Shown: piece after piece, positions 7,236 to 16,376 of the stretch
How positions within the stretch are numbered: position 1 is the first letter of the stretch
Layout: the number at the start of each line of letters is the position of its first letter
Assembly (NCBI GenBank): GCA_029866215.1
Contig: JARWZU010000054.1
Location: 1 to 60,508 of the forward strand
DNA length: 60,508 nucleotides
From: Akkermansiaceae bacterium
Lineage (GTDB): Bacteria > Verrucomicrobiota > Verrucomicrobiia > Verrucomicrobiales > Akkermansiaceae
Direction of reading: 5' to 3'
The notes under the pieces: generated by a model
Seen by the model: only the letters and a program-made list of their open reading frames with translations
What the model was told of the DNA's origin: nothing
The model's database searches: none
Translations under genes and position numbers: made by a program

Positions 7236-7616
7236 ATGCCGAACCACCCCAACCCCCATGAATTCATGAACTCCTCGATCCTATCCGACAAGCACACCGC
7301 AGGCCTCATCCACCGCGTTCGCGAAGACGTTTCCCACCTCAGGGAAGACATTGGCAATCTATTGTCCCACACCACCAACGACACCATCCCAAGTCGCACT
7401 CGGGAGATCGCCGAATCCGCAAAGCAGCAAATCACCGCCGGAACCCACTACGCCGCAAGTCGCCTGAAAGATCTTGGCTCAAACCGAACTGCCGAGTGGG
7501 TGGGCGGCGCCGTCTTGCTGGGCCTCCTCGCCGCAGGTGCCTACGCGATCACTCACAATGGCCACTCGCCCCTGAAAAGCGGCTCCGGGCCATTGGACGA
7601 GTTTCAAGCGAGTTGA
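7236..7616 (+). CDS. Small membrane-anchored YqjD/ElaB (DUF883)-like protein
   Basis: The product has 126 residues, or 116 if the ATG at 7266 is used. A long helical region (about 25-75) with HRVREDVSHLREDIGNLL and repeated Arg, Glu and Ala is followed by one hydrophobic segment (AEWVGGAVLLGLLAAGAYAI, about 86-105) near the C-terminus. This matches the DUF883 pattern: a soluble helical part and a C-terminal membrane anchor. In enterobacteria such proteins associate with ribosomes at the membrane in stationary phase; for this relative that is only an analogy. It ends five bases before the stop of the convergent TrhO-RluA gene, so the two transcription units meet tail to tail. Confidence 0.6.
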   Translation: MPNHPNPHEFMNSSILSDKHTAGLIHRVREDVSHLREDIGNLLSHTTNDTIPSRTREIAESAKQQITAGTHYAASRLKDLGSNRTAEWVGGAVLLGLLAAGAYAITHNGHSPLKSGSGPLDEFQAS

Positions 7617-7621
7617 AAAAC

Positions 7622-9436
7622 TCAGCCGTGAGACACCGCAAGGTTCTCCAGCGAGGCCCAACTCGGACGCTCGGTTTCGAAGCTCATTTCCACCCGACTC
7701 AGCGGATGCTGAAACGAAAGTTTCCACGCATGCAACTCGAGTGGTGGAGCTTCCAGATCGAGCGTCTGAGTATCGCCGATCTGCTGATCCGCCAAATAAG
7801 CCGGGTCTCCGACGACCGGAAACCCAAGTTGCCAAAGATGAATCCGAATCTGGTGAGTGCGCCCGGTGCCAAGCTTGGCTTCCAACAACGAAGTGCCATC
7901 CGCAAAGCGCTGAACGACCTTGAAATCGGTACGAGTGGCAAGCCCATCAAGTTCATCAATCCGCCGAGTGCCCAACACGTCGGGCTCTGAGGAAATCGGT
8001 GCCTCAGAGAAAAACTCATCTTGTTCCGGATGGCCCTGCGCGCGGACGAGGTAGCGTTTTTCCACCGCTCCATTGAGGAATTGCTGTTGCAGCACCCGAC
8101 AAAAATGGCGGGTCCGCGCGAAGACGACGAGCCCGGTGGTGTTCGCATCCAAGCGATGAACCGGCCGTGGATACTTCGGCGCGTACGCTTGATTTAAAAT
8201 GTACTGGAGGGTGTTGCGGTGAAAACGGCCGCTCGCATGCATCGGCAACGGCGCTGGCTTATGGACCACCACGATGGCTTCGTCCTCATGCACGATCCGG
8301 ATTTCCGCTGAGACCGGCGGCTCGACGGCTGGCGGGAAAATCTGCACGATCCGCTCGCCTGCGCGCACCACATGGTCTTTGCCACGCGGCGTCCCCCCGT
8401 AATTTTGAAAACGCCCAGCCTCACAACGAGCCTCCCACTCCGCCGCTGGAACCTGCGGAAAGAGATCCACGAGAGCCTCTAGCAGCGTGCGACCATCTTG
8501 CGCTTGGGGGACGTTGATCGGGCGGCGGTTTTCTGCCGAAATCGATCCGGGCAATGGATGCGTCGTCTGGAAGATCGACTCGTGCAGCACTCCGATGCGT
8601 TCTGCCATGCGCTCGGGCGCGCTCTTGAAACAATGCGGGCAGCTAACGCCTTCCACATGCCGCGGATCTTCCTGATCCACCGCGTCCAAGGGTGCCTGAC
8701 ACGCAAAGCAAACCGCGTAACCCGACTCGCGGAGCCCAGGGTCCACCCCGACCCGCTGATCAAACACAAAGCACTCACCCTCGTAGTGATCGCCACCACA
8801 TTCCTCAAAGTACTTGAGAATCCCACCATCGAGCTGAAAAACATTTTGGAACCCCTCGTTCTCCATGAATGGCCCAGCCTTTTCACAGCGAATGCCGCCC
8901 GTGCAAAACATCACCACCGGTTGATCCTTGAGTTCTGCTGGCAATTTCCTAACGGCATCCGGAAATTCCCGGAACGTGTTGATGTGCGGAATGAGCGCGC
9001 CCTTGAAGGTTCCGAGCTTCACCTCATAATCATTCCGAGTGTCTAGCAACGTCACCGGTCGCCCTTCGTCCAACCAGCGCTTGAGTTCGGTTGCCGCCAG
9101 CTTGGGCGAGGTATAATTTGCCGGGCGGATGCTCTCGACACCGAACGCAATGATTTCCTTTTTCACCCTCACCAGCATGCGGTTGAACGGCTGGTCGTCG
9201 CTGAGGCTCACCTTGGGCTCCAGCCCTTCGAGGCCGGGGATTTGGCGGAGTTTTGCGAGTAGCAGGTGGATCGATTCCTCCGCGCCAGCCACGAAGAGAT
9301 TGATCCCCTCGGTGCTCAGCAGGATCGTCCCCTTGAGATTCCAAGACTTGCAAGCGGCGATGAGGTCCTCACGCAACTCCTTCAGCCCGGTGAGTTGAGC
9401 GAAGCGATACGTTGAAATGTTCGTGACAGCAGGCAC
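7622..9436 (-). CDS. TrhO tRNA-U34 hydroxylase fused to an RluA-type pseudouridine synthase
   Basis: The protein has 604 residues. The first half is TrhO/YceA-like: an N-terminal acylphosphatase-like domain (about 1-100), a rhodanese domain (about 105-215) with catalytic-type loop CTGGIRC (Cys178 and Cys184) and a Cys cluster CFAC...CPHC (243-269). TrhO makes 5-hydroxyuridine at tRNA position 34 in some species. The second half has a short S4-like stretch (about 315-370) and an RluA catalytic domain (about 375-600) with VHRLDANTTGL, whose Asp430 is the expected nucleophile, and GTGRTHQIRIHL. Both active sites look intact. The plus-strand DUF971 gene is divergent. The substrate of the pseudouridine synthase half cannot be told. 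Confidence 0.9.
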   Translation of the reverse strand: MPAVTNISTYRFAQLTGLKELREDLIAACKSWNLKGTILLSTEGINLFVAGAEESIHLLLAKLRQIPGLEGLEPKVSLSDDQPFNRMLVRVKKEIIAFGVESIRPANYTSPKLAATELKRWLDEGRPVTLLDTRNDYEVKLGTFKGALIPHINTFREFPDAVRKLPAELKDQPVVMFCTGGIRCEKAGPFMENEGFQNVFQLDGGILKYFEECGGDHYEGECFVFDQRVGVDPGLRESGYAVCFACQAPLDAVDQEDPRHVEGVSCPHCFKSAPERMAERIGVLHESIFQTTHPLPGSISAENRRPINVPQAQDGRTLLEALVDLFPQVPAAEWEARCEAGRFQNYGGTPRGKDHVVRAGERIVQIFPPAVEPPVSAEIRIVHEDEAIVVVHKPAPLPMHASGRFHRNTLQYILNQAYAPKYPRPVHRLDANTTGLVVFARTRHFCRVLQQQFLNGAVEKRYLVRAQGHPEQDEFFSEAPISSEPDVLGTRRIDELDGLATRTDFKVVQRFADGTSLLEAKLGTGRTHQIRIHLWQLGFPVVGDPAYLADQQIGDTQTLDLEAPPLELHAWKLSFQHPLSRVEMSFETERPSWASLENLAVSHG

Positions 9437-9568
9437 AGGGAAAAAACATCACGATCCCCGCCTCCTTGCCAGTGAAGAAATCGAATCTTTCGGGCTCAGC
9501 ACGCCAATTTGAGGAAATTCTCGGTATCGGGTGGACGCTGAACCCGGATTCGGATAACCCCGTTCCAG

Positions 9569-9892
9569 ATGAATCTGGTCTTGGAAAACGCCACCGTGAT
9601 CGGTGATGAACTCGCCCTTTCTTTTGAGGATGGATTTGAAGCCTATCTTCCCCTCCCCTTGCTTCGCCGTGCCTGCCCGTGCGCCGGCTGCCAAGGTGAG
9701 CCAGACGCACTCGGACGGGTGCTTCGCCCAGTCGTGGATCACGGCCCCAGGGCCTTCACCCTGGAGAAATTCGAAACCGTGGGCGGATATGCCATCCAAC
9801 TTTACTGGGCAGACGGTCACTCGACGGGGATTTTTAGCTACTTGTACCTCCAGAAACTAGCAGCCCTCCCACCCGCTGAGGACTTGGTCTGA
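9569..9892 (+). CDS. DUF971 protein
   Basis: The protein has 107 residues and shows the DUF971 pattern (the N-terminal domain of gamma-butyrobetaine hydroxylases, also found alone): LALSFEDGFEAYLPLPLLRRACPCAGCQ near the start, VGGYAIQLYWADGHSTGIFSYLYL in the second half. The CPCAGC cluster and the His in DGHSTG could bind zinc. Free-standing members are often found beside iron-sulfur cluster genes in other bacteria; here the neighbour is recG, 17 bases downstream, so the two are probably co-transcribed. Function is unknown. Confidence 0.8.
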   Translation: MNLVLENATVIGDELALSFEDGFEAYLPLPLLRRACPCAGCQGEPDALGRVLRPVVDHGPRAFTLEKFETVGGYAIQLYWADGHSTGIFSYLYLQKLAALPPAEDLV

Positions 9893-9909
9893 AACGTGAA
9901 CGCATCGCC

Positions 9910-11961
9910 GTGTTTTCCGCCCTCACCGACCTGGCCTCGCTGCCACTCCTTTCAGCGCGGGATTCAGCGGCACTGGCCAGCGCGGGACTGGACACACCGG
10001 CAGCCGTGCTCGCGCACTTCCCGAAGCGCCATGAAGACCGCCGACGCTTCGATGATTTTCCAAATCAGGAAACATCACACGCCGTTTGTCTGCGTGGCTT
10101 GGTGATCGATGCGTCGCTCAAGTTTGCGGGATCTCAACGGCGAATTTACGAGGTGGTGGTCATGAATGGCACGGGCGGCGTGTTCGGCTCGGGAAAAATC
10201 ACCTGCCGGTGGTTCAACATGCCTTTCATCCAAAAAATCATCGCCGCCGGGCATGAGGTGATCGTCCATGGCAAAGTCAAAGACGCGAACGGGAGGCTGA
10301 TCATCGATCACCCAGAATTTGAAATCCTCACCGACGATGGCGAGGCATCCATCCACCTCGACCGCATCGTCCCGATTTATCGCAACATCTCAGGCATCGC
10401 CCAACGTCGCCTCAGAGAGATCATTCATTTACTGCTCCATCAGATCGACCCCGCAACGCTTGAGTCGAGCCACAACCTATCCGAAAATTCCACTCGGGCA
10501 GCCGCCTTCCGAGAGATCCATTTCCCTGAGTCGATCGAACAAGCGCATTCGGCACGTCGGCGCTTCGCATTGGAAGAATTCTTCGCACTGCAGCTCAACG
10601 TCGTTTGGCGCCGATCGCGCAACGCGGAGCGCAAGGGCCGCCTGTTAGGAAACCGCACCACCTACCTCAAACAATTTTACGCGAGCCTGCCATTCGATCT
10701 CACGGGCGCACAGAAGCGGTCGATCAAGGAAATCCTCGCCGACATGCGAACCCCACGCCCGATGAATCGGCTGCTCCAAGGCGATGTGGGCTCGGGGAAA
10801 ACATTCGTCGCCATGGCGTCGATGCTTCTGGCGATCGACTCGGGTTGCCAGGCGGCGCTCATGGCGCCCACGCAAATCCTCGCGGAACAACACTACCTCA
10901 CTTTTTGTCGTTGGTTAGGACCGTTAGGAATCCGTCTCGCCTTGCGAACTGGCAACCGCGACGAAAGCAACCACCCAGCATCGCAAAGCGAGCCGCAGAT
11001 CATCATTGGCACTCATGCACTGCTCTATGACTCCATTTCATTTCGCGACCTCGGGTTTGTGGTCATCGACGAACAACACAAATTCGGCGTCGCCCAGCGC
11101 GCCTCGTTGATCCTGCAAGGCGTGGTTCCCGACGTGCTGGTCATGACAGCCACCCCGATCCCACGGACGCTCACCCTGACGATCTACGGCGATCTGGATG
11201 TTTCCGTGCTCGATGAGAAACCGCCCGGACGCGGCAAGCTCGTGACCGCGCTGCGTGTCGCCGCCAAGCAAACGGATGTCACCAAGTTCGTCAAAGAACA
11301 ACTCGGCCAAGGACGCCAAGCGTATTTGGTTTACCCATTAGTGGAGGAAAGCGAGGTCCTCAAGGCCGAGTCAGCGACCGAAGCATTTCCCAAATGGCAA
11401 AAACGCCTTGGCGCCCACCGAGTCGGCTTGATTCACGGCAAGCTGCGTCCCGAGGAAAAGGAGGCGGTCATGCAGCAATTCCGCCAGGGCGAGGTCGCCG
11501 CATTGGTGGCAACCACGGTGATCGAAGTCGGTGTCGATGTCCCGAATGCCAGCGTCATGGTGCTCCATCACGCCGAACGCTTCGGCCTCGCCCAACTTCA
11601 CCAACTCCGCGGCCGGATCGGGCGCGGTGAACACAAAGGGTACTGCATCTTACTTACCGACGGAAAGAACCCCGAGGCCTTGGAAAAACTCAAGGTGCTT
11701 GAGAAGAGCACCGACGGTTTTGAGATCGCCGAGGCCGACCTGCGACTGCGTGGGCCCGGCAACGTCCTCGGCACTCTCCAAAGCGGCCTGTCCGACCTCC
11801 GATTCAGTGACTTCCTAACGGACATTTCCCTGCTCCGCGAGGCGCGAACACTCGCCGATCAAACACTGGCAGCCGACCCCCACCTCGATGGCATCCATCA
11901 CGCCATGCGCGATTTGATCCGTCCCACCGACCACCCGTTCGACCTGCCGACCACCGCTTGA
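9910..11961 (+). CDS. recG: ATP-dependent DNA helicase RecG
   Basis: The protein has 683 residues and starts at a GTG that fits the family's N-terminus. An OB/wedge domain occupies about residues 60-160, and the helicase motor follows: GDVGSGKTFVA (Walker A), a DEQH box in VVIDEQHKFGV, MTATPIPRTL (motif III), TTVIEVGVDVPNAS and QLRGRIGRG. A C-terminal segment GPGNVLGTLQSGLSDLRF is typical of RecG. The enzyme remodels stalled forks and Holliday junctions. Length is close to that of other RecG proteins, and nothing is missing. Confidence 0.97.
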   Translation: MFSALTDLASLPLLSARDSAALASAGLDTPAAVLAHFPKRHEDRRRFDDFPNQETSHAVCLRGLVIDASLKFAGSQRRIYEVVVMNGTGGVFGSGKITCRWFNMPFIQKIIAAGHEVIVHGKVKDANGRLIIDHPEFEILTDDGEASIHLDRIVPIYRNISGIAQRRLREIIHLLLHQIDPATLESSHNLSENSTRAAAFREIHFPESIEQAHSARRRFALEEFFALQLNVVWRRSRNAERKGRLLGNRTTYLKQFYASLPFDLTGAQKRSIKEILADMRTPRPMNRLLQGDVGSGKTFVAMASMLLAIDSGCQAALMAPTQILAEQHYLTFCRWLGPLGIRLALRTGNRDESNHPASQSEPQIIIGTHALLYDSISFRDLGFVVIDEQHKFGVAQRASLILQGVVPDVLVMTATPIPRTLTLTIYGDLDVSVLDEKPPGRGKLVTALRVAAKQTDVTKFVKEQLGQGRQAYLVYPLVEESEVLKAESATEAFPKWQKRLGAHRVGLIHGKLRPEEKEAVMQQFRQGEVAALVATTVIEVGVDVPNASVMVLHHAERFGLAQLHQLRGRIGRGEHKGYCILLTDGKNPEALEKLKVLEKSTDGFEIAEADLRLRGPGNVLGTLQSGLSDLRFSDFLTDISLLREARTLADQTLAADPHLDGIHHAMRDLIRPTDHPFDLPTTA

Positions 11962-12096
11962 GGGAGCCGATGCTGCGAGATCGGTGGACGCTTCCCCGTT
12001 CAAATGGGCGTTCCAGCGGATGCATCCGGCTCGAAATCTCCGGATTTGTGCCGCCTTTGACTTGCGCGGAGGCCTCAGGGAGGCCATGGATGGGTC

Positions 12097-12864
12097 ATGG
12101 ATCGCTGGTTTCTCATCGCCGCCACCCTGCTCGCAGCCGTGGGCGGGGCCTTGGGCATGATTTCGGTCCACCGCGGCAAACGCACCCAGTGGACGGTGGC
12201 GTGGGTGGCAGCTGCCTTCCTTTGCCAGATCGGATTTCTCTCGGTACGCGGCGAATGGCGAGCTGCTTGCCCACTGATGGATCGCGGCGAAATCCTCGCA
12301 TTTCTCGCGTGGTCGCTCACGTTATTCTACCTCTGGGTGGGCCCAGCTTACCGCATCTCGTTGCTTGGGGTTTTCACCGCGCCTTTGGTGGTCATTTTCC
12401 AATCGCTCGCACTCATCCCCGGCACACTCACGGCGAATCCACTCAAGATCGTGGGTAGCAATCCGTGGCACGAGACGCACTCGGCGATGTCAGTTCTCTC
12501 TTATGGCGCTCTGGCACTGGCCGCGGTCGCGGGCATTATGTTTCTGGTATTAGACCGGCAACTGAAAGAACAACACCTGAAAAGCGGCCTATTTCGCAAC
12601 CTCCCGCCGGTTCGCGAGTTGTTAGTTTCCCTCGAGCGCCTCCTGCGGCTTGGCACATCGTTGCTCACGCTCGGAATCATCGCGGGCTTCCTGATGCCGC
12701 GTGCCGAATCCGCATGGGGCCACCTCATCGCCGCCATGGTAGTGTGGTTGAGCTATGCCGCACTCTTGGCCGTCAAACAAATCCGTGGTCTAACGGGTCG
12801 GCGACTCTCGCTCTCAGCGGTGATTTTGTTTGTCCTATCATTGGCGGTTTTCGCCTTCGTCTAA
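12097..12864 (+). CDS. hemX: CcsA/HemX-like inner-membrane protein
   Basis: The protein has 255 residues and about eight hydrophobic segments spread along its length. The pattern SNPWHETHSAMSVLSYGALALA contains the conserved Trp and His of the cytochrome c assembly (CcsA/HemX) family, whose members handle haem in the membrane or tune GluTR level. Position fits HemX: its stop TAA shares one base with the hemA start (TAATG), so translation is coupled. No system II or system I cytochrome maturation partner is visible nearby, which favours a role beside HemA. Whether it also serves in cytochrome c biogenesis cannot be decided. Confidence 0.8.
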   Translation: MDRWFLIAATLLAAVGGALGMISVHRGKRTQWTVAWVAAAFLCQIGFLSVRGEWRAACPLMDRGEILAFLAWSLTLFYLWVGPAYRISLLGVFTAPLVVIFQSLALIPGTLTANPLKIVGSNPWHETHSAMSVLSYGALALAAVAGIMFLVLDRQLKEQHLKSGLFRNLPPVRELLVSLERLLRLGTSLLTLGIIAGFLMPRAESAWGHLIAAMVVWLSYAALLAVKQIRGLTGRRLSLSAVILFVLSLAVFAFV

Positions 12865-13874
12865 TGGAACTTCTCTGCCTCGGCCTCAATCACCGCACCG
12901 CGCCCGTCGAGGTGCGCGAACGGTTCGCCGTGAGCAACAACCGCCTCGGCGAAGCCTCACACGAGTTGCTCGCCCTCGCGGATGCAAGCGAAGGCGTGGT
13001 GATTTCAACCTGCAACCGGACGGAATTTTACCTCGCCGCGCACGGTGCCGAAGAAGCATTCAAACGGATCGAAATCCGACTCACCGAAAAGATCCAACTC
13101 GACTCAAGCGTCGCGAACCATTTTTACCGCAAGGCGAAAACCGAAGCCGCACGGCACCTCTGCCGAGTCGTCAGCGGACTGGATTCCATGATGCTCGGCG
13201 AAACTGAAATCTTCGGTCAGGTCAAGCAGGCCTATCACTCAGCCTTGGAAGCAGGGGCGACGGGAACGATCTTAAACAAGGTGTTTCAACGGGCGTTCGG
13301 GGTCGGCAAGAAAGTCCGCACTGAGACGTCCATCCAAGAGGGCTCGACCTCGGTCGGTAGCGTGGCAGTCGATCTAGCAGAGAAAATTTTCGGTCATTTG
13401 AAAAACAGCGAGGTCATGATCCTCGGCGCTGGTGAAATGAGCCGAGTCACTGCACAAAGCTTGGTTTCCCGCGGTGCGAAATCGATTTTTGTCACCAATC
13501 GTTCGCTAGACCGAGCCCAAGAACTTGCAAACGAAATGGGCGGCACTGCCATCCCATTCGACGACTGGCAAAGCGTGATGGAGCGAGTGGACGTGGTCAT
13601 TTCCTCAACCGGCGCACCTCACGCGATCGTCCAACGAGCGGATGTGGAAAAGATCAGGCGCGCGAGAAAATATCGTCCCTTGTTCTTCATCGACATCGCC
13701 GTGCCACGCGACATCGATCCCGCAGTCGGAGAAATCGAGGAGGTCTATCTCTACGACATCGACACGCTAGAGCAATTGGCGGAAGAAGCGCGTGGCCGCA
13801 GACAACTGCAAATCGAACAATGCGAGCGAATCATCGAACTCGAACTCGAAAAATTGAATTTACCTGGAACCTGA
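12864..13874 (+). CDS. hemA: Glutamyl-tRNA reductase
   Basis: The protein has 336 residues from the ATG overlapping the hemX stop. It turns glutamyl-tRNA into glutamate-1-semialdehyde with NADPH, the first step of the C5 haem route. Visible motifs: GLNHRTAPVEVRERFA, ISTCNRTEFY with the catalytic Cys (about residue 50), GLDSMMLGETEIFGQVKQAY, the Rossmann loop LGAGEMS and FIDIAVPRDIDP. The C-terminus ends soon after the helix RRQLQIEQCERIIELELEKL, so most of the usual dimerisation domain (about 80 residues in E. coli) is absent. A longer open frame upstream (from 12465) lies entirely within hemX and is not the start. Confidence 0.96.
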   Translation: MELLCLGLNHRTAPVEVRERFAVSNNRLGEASHELLALADASEGVVISTCNRTEFYLAAHGAEEAFKRIEIRLTEKIQLDSSVANHFYRKAKTEAARHLCRVVSGLDSMMLGETEIFGQVKQAYHSALEAGATGTILNKVFQRAFGVGKKVRTETSIQEGSTSVGSVAVDLAEKIFGHLKNSEVMILGAGEMSRVTAQSLVSRGAKSIFVTNRSLDRAQELANEMGGTAIPFDDWQSVMERVDVVISSTGAPHAIVQRADVEKIRRARKYRPLFFIDIAVPRDIDPAVGEIEEVYLYDIDTLEQLAEEARGRRQLQIEQCERIIELELEKLNLPGT

Positions 13875-13875
13875 G

Positions 13876-14832
13876 ATGAACCAACCCACCAGCCCTATCA
13901 TCGTCGGCACTCGCGGGAGCGACCTCGCCCTCGTGCAGGCGACCGCCACCGAGGCGGCGCTTGCAGCGGCATTTCCGGGCAGGACGATCATCCGCAAGGT
14001 GATCAAAACCACGGGGGATCGACGCACGGATGTTTCGCTCGCCGAAGTCGCAAAGGCCGAGGGGACCTTCGACAAGGGGGTTTTCATCAAAGAAATCGAG
14101 GAGGCCCTGGACGCGCACGAAATCGACATCGCGGTTCACAGCCTCAAGGATTTACCAACCATCTTGGGCGACCGCTATCGCCTCGCTGCAGTTCTCGAGC
14201 GCGCGCCGGTGCGCGACGTTCTCGTCATGCGAGTGCCCGGTGGCATCGCCGCCTTGCCCGCAGGAGCCACCGTTGGCACCAGCAGTGTGCGGCGTGCCAA
14301 ACAAATCCAGTGGCTACGCCCCGACCTCATCGTGACCGACCTCCGCGGAAACGTCCCCACCCGCTTGCGCAAACTCGCTGAGGATCCCAATTACGATGCC
14401 ATCTTACTCGCCGAGGCTGGCTTGGTTCGTCTCGGATTCATTCCCGAGTTCACTTGCGGCAAGGACGATGAAATGATCGCCGGAATCGATGGCTTATTCG
14501 TAACCCGACTCGAAGAAAGCCAGTTTTTTCCCGCTGCCGGACAAGGGGCGATCGGACTCGAAGTTCGTGCCAACGATGAATCTAGTAGAATGCTCGCAGA
14601 GTCGATCGGCCACCAAGACACATGGCTTCGGATCACCGCAGAACGCGAATTTCTCCGCCTCCTCGACGGTGGATGCCATACACCTGTGGGGGTGTTCTCG
14701 ACTATTGTGAATGGGGTGATTTATCTGAATGCCCGCGTTTTCCCTGAAGCCGGAGGGCACCCGACCTCAGGTGAGGCTTCTGGCACCGACCCCATCACTC
14801 TCGCACTCGAACTTTTCAATTCACTCTCATGA
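13876..14832 (+). CDS. hemC: Hydroxymethylbilane synthase (porphobilinogen deaminase)
   Basis: The protein has 318 residues and joins four porphobilinogen units into hydroxymethylbilane. It shows GTRGSDLALVQA at the start, KTTGDRRTD, GTFDKGVFIKEIEEALD, VHSLKDLPT, SSVRRAKQIQWLRPDL, LRGNVPTRLRKL and LLDGGCHTPVGVF, whose Cys holds the dipyrromethane cofactor. The start ATG is one base after the hemA stop and the end overlaps the next gene by four bases (ATGA), so it belongs to a tightly coupled run. Confidence 0.97.
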   Translation: MNQPTSPIIVGTRGSDLALVQATATEAALAAAFPGRTIIRKVIKTTGDRRTDVSLAEVAKAEGTFDKGVFIKEIEEALDAHEIDIAVHSLKDLPTILGDRYRLAAVLERAPVRDVLVMRVPGGIAALPAGATVGTSSVRRAKQIQWLRPDLIVTDLRGNVPTRLRKLAEDPNYDAILLAEAGLVRLGFIPEFTCGKDDEMIAGIDGLFVTRLEESQFFPAAGQGAIGLEVRANDESSRMLAESIGHQDTWLRITAEREFLRLLDGGCHTPVGVFSTIVNGVIYLNARVFPEAGGHPTSGEASGTDPITLALELFNSLS

Positions 14833-16343
14833 ATCTATCAGGAACTTGTTACCTCGTCGGCGCAGGCCCCGGCGACCTCGGCCTCGTCACGCTCCGCGCC
14901 AAGGAATGCATCGAACTCGCCGACATCCTCGTCTACGATGCGCTGAGTAGCCCGGAATTGTTGAATTGGACGAAGCCCGGCTGCGAAAAAATCTACGTCG
15001 GCAAACGGGCCAAAGACCACTCGGTCCCACAAGACCAAATCAACGCGCTCATCGTCGAAAAAACCAAGGCCGGAAAAAATGTGGTCCGCCTCAAAGGCGG
15101 CGACCCGATGATCTTCGGACGCGGCGGTGAAGAAGCCGCCGAACTGGCAGCGGCTGGAGTCCGCTTCGAAATCGTCCCCGGCATCAGCTCATCGATCGCC
15201 GGGCCAGCCTACGCCGGAATCCCCGTGACCCACCGTGATCATAACACCCAACTGACCATTTTCACTGGGCATGAGGATCCCACGAAAGGATTCAGCTCCA
15301 TCGACTACGCCCAATTGGCAAAAGCACCCGGCACCAAAGTTTTCCTCATGGGCGTCGCGCGTCTTCGCGAAATCACCAGCGCATTCATCGAGCACGGAGC
15401 CACGCCCGACACCCCCATCGCCCTGACTCGCTGGGCAACCACCGGCTCACAAAAAACCATCGTCGGCACGCTGGCCAACATCGCAGACATCGCCGAAGCA
15501 CAAAATTTCAGTTCACCCGCCGTGGCCGTGATCGGCGACGTGGTCAAAGAACGCGCTAAAATCAACTGGTTCGAGAGCCGCCCCTTGTTCGGCAAGCGGA
15601 TCGTCGTCACACGCACCCGTGAGCAGGCGGGCGAACTCAGCAAAGCCCTGCGCGACTTGGGAGCGGATGTCATCGAGCTTCCAACCATTCGAATCGAAGG
15701 TCCGCCAGACCGACTAGAATTCGCAGAACTCGTGACCCATGCGCATGAATACAATTGGTTAGTGTTTACCAGCCCGAACGGCGTCGAGCGGTTCTTCGAT
15801 GCATTTTTCGCGTCCTACGGTGATGCCCGTAGCCTCGGGAGCCCGAAAATCGCAGCCATCGGGGAAGGCACCGCAAAGAAGATCCGCGAGTACCGGTTTG
15901 CCGTCGATCTGATCCCCGAACGATTTGTCGCGGAAGGGTTGATCGATGCGTTTAAGAAGGAAGACATCGAGAATCTAACCATGCTTTGGATCAAGGCGGC
16001 CGAAACCCGCGAGGTCATCGGTGACGGTCTCACCGCGCTTGGTGCCATCGTCGACGAATGCATCGCCTACCGGACCGTCGCAGAGACTGAAGACCCAACT
16101 GGCGCTCGGGCCCGTCTCGAACAAGAGGGAGCTGACCTCATCACTTTCACCTCAAGCTCAACCGTCGATCACTTTTTTGATCTCGGGATCGATTGGCCAG
16201 ATGGCTGCGGGGCCGCAAGCATCGGCCCAGTCACCAGCGAGACCCTACGCAAAAAAGGCATGAAGCCGACATTTGAGGCGTCTAAGCACGACATACCTGG
16301 ACTCACCGCTGCGATCATCAAGTACTTCAAGGCTAAACACTAA
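14829..16343 (+). CDS. cobA-hemD: Uroporphyrinogen-III C-methyltransferase fused to uroporphyrinogen-III synthase
   Basis: The protein has 504 residues. The N-terminal half (1-245) is SUMT/CobA: VGAGPGDLGLVTLRA, KGGDPMIFGRGGEEA and VPGISSSIAGPAYAGIPVTHRD. It makes precorrin-2 for sirohaem or B12. The C-terminal half (about 255-500) is the HemD synthase: RIVVTRTREQAGELSKALRDLGA, YNWLVFTSPNGVERFF, IGEGTAKKIRE and FTSSSTVDHFF. The fusion is known in other bacteria, including Firmicutes, and makes one protein both close the ring and divert it to the corrin branch. It ends the hem operon; a convergent gene lies 33 bases beyond. Confidence 0.96.
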   Translation: MNLSGTCYLVGAGPGDLGLVTLRAKECIELADILVYDALSSPELLNWTKPGCEKIYVGKRAKDHSVPQDQINALIVEKTKAGKNVVRLKGGDPMIFGRGGEEAAELAAAGVRFEIVPGISSSIAGPAYAGIPVTHRDHNTQLTIFTGHEDPTKGFSSIDYAQLAKAPGTKVFLMGVARLREITSAFIEHGATPDTPIALTRWATTGSQKTIVGTLANIADIAEAQNFSSPAVAVIGDVVKERAKINWFESRPLFGKRIVVTRTREQAGELSKALRDLGADVIELPTIRIEGPPDRLEFAELVTHAHEYNWLVFTSPNGVERFFDAFFASYGDARSLGSPKIAAIGEGTAKKIREYRFAVDLIPERFVAEGLIDAFKKEDIENLTMLWIKAAETREVIGDGLTALGAIVDECIAYRTVAETEDPTGARARLEQEGADLITFTSSSTVDHFFDLGIDWPDGCGAASIGPVTSETLRKKGMKPTFEASKHDIPGLTAAIIKYFKAKH

Positions 16344-16376
16344 CAAAACGGCTTGTGCCAAGCGACGAGGAACGAC

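Noticed and set aside
12000-12096. Possible tRNA-like segment between recG and hemX (GTTCAAAT and CCGG stems)
   Set aside because: No acceptor stem, no anticodon arm and no CCA end could be built.
12465-12863. HemA reading frame open back to 12465
   Set aside because: This part overlaps hemX in another frame. The GluTR family starts at MELLCLGLNHRT, exactly at the TAATG junction.
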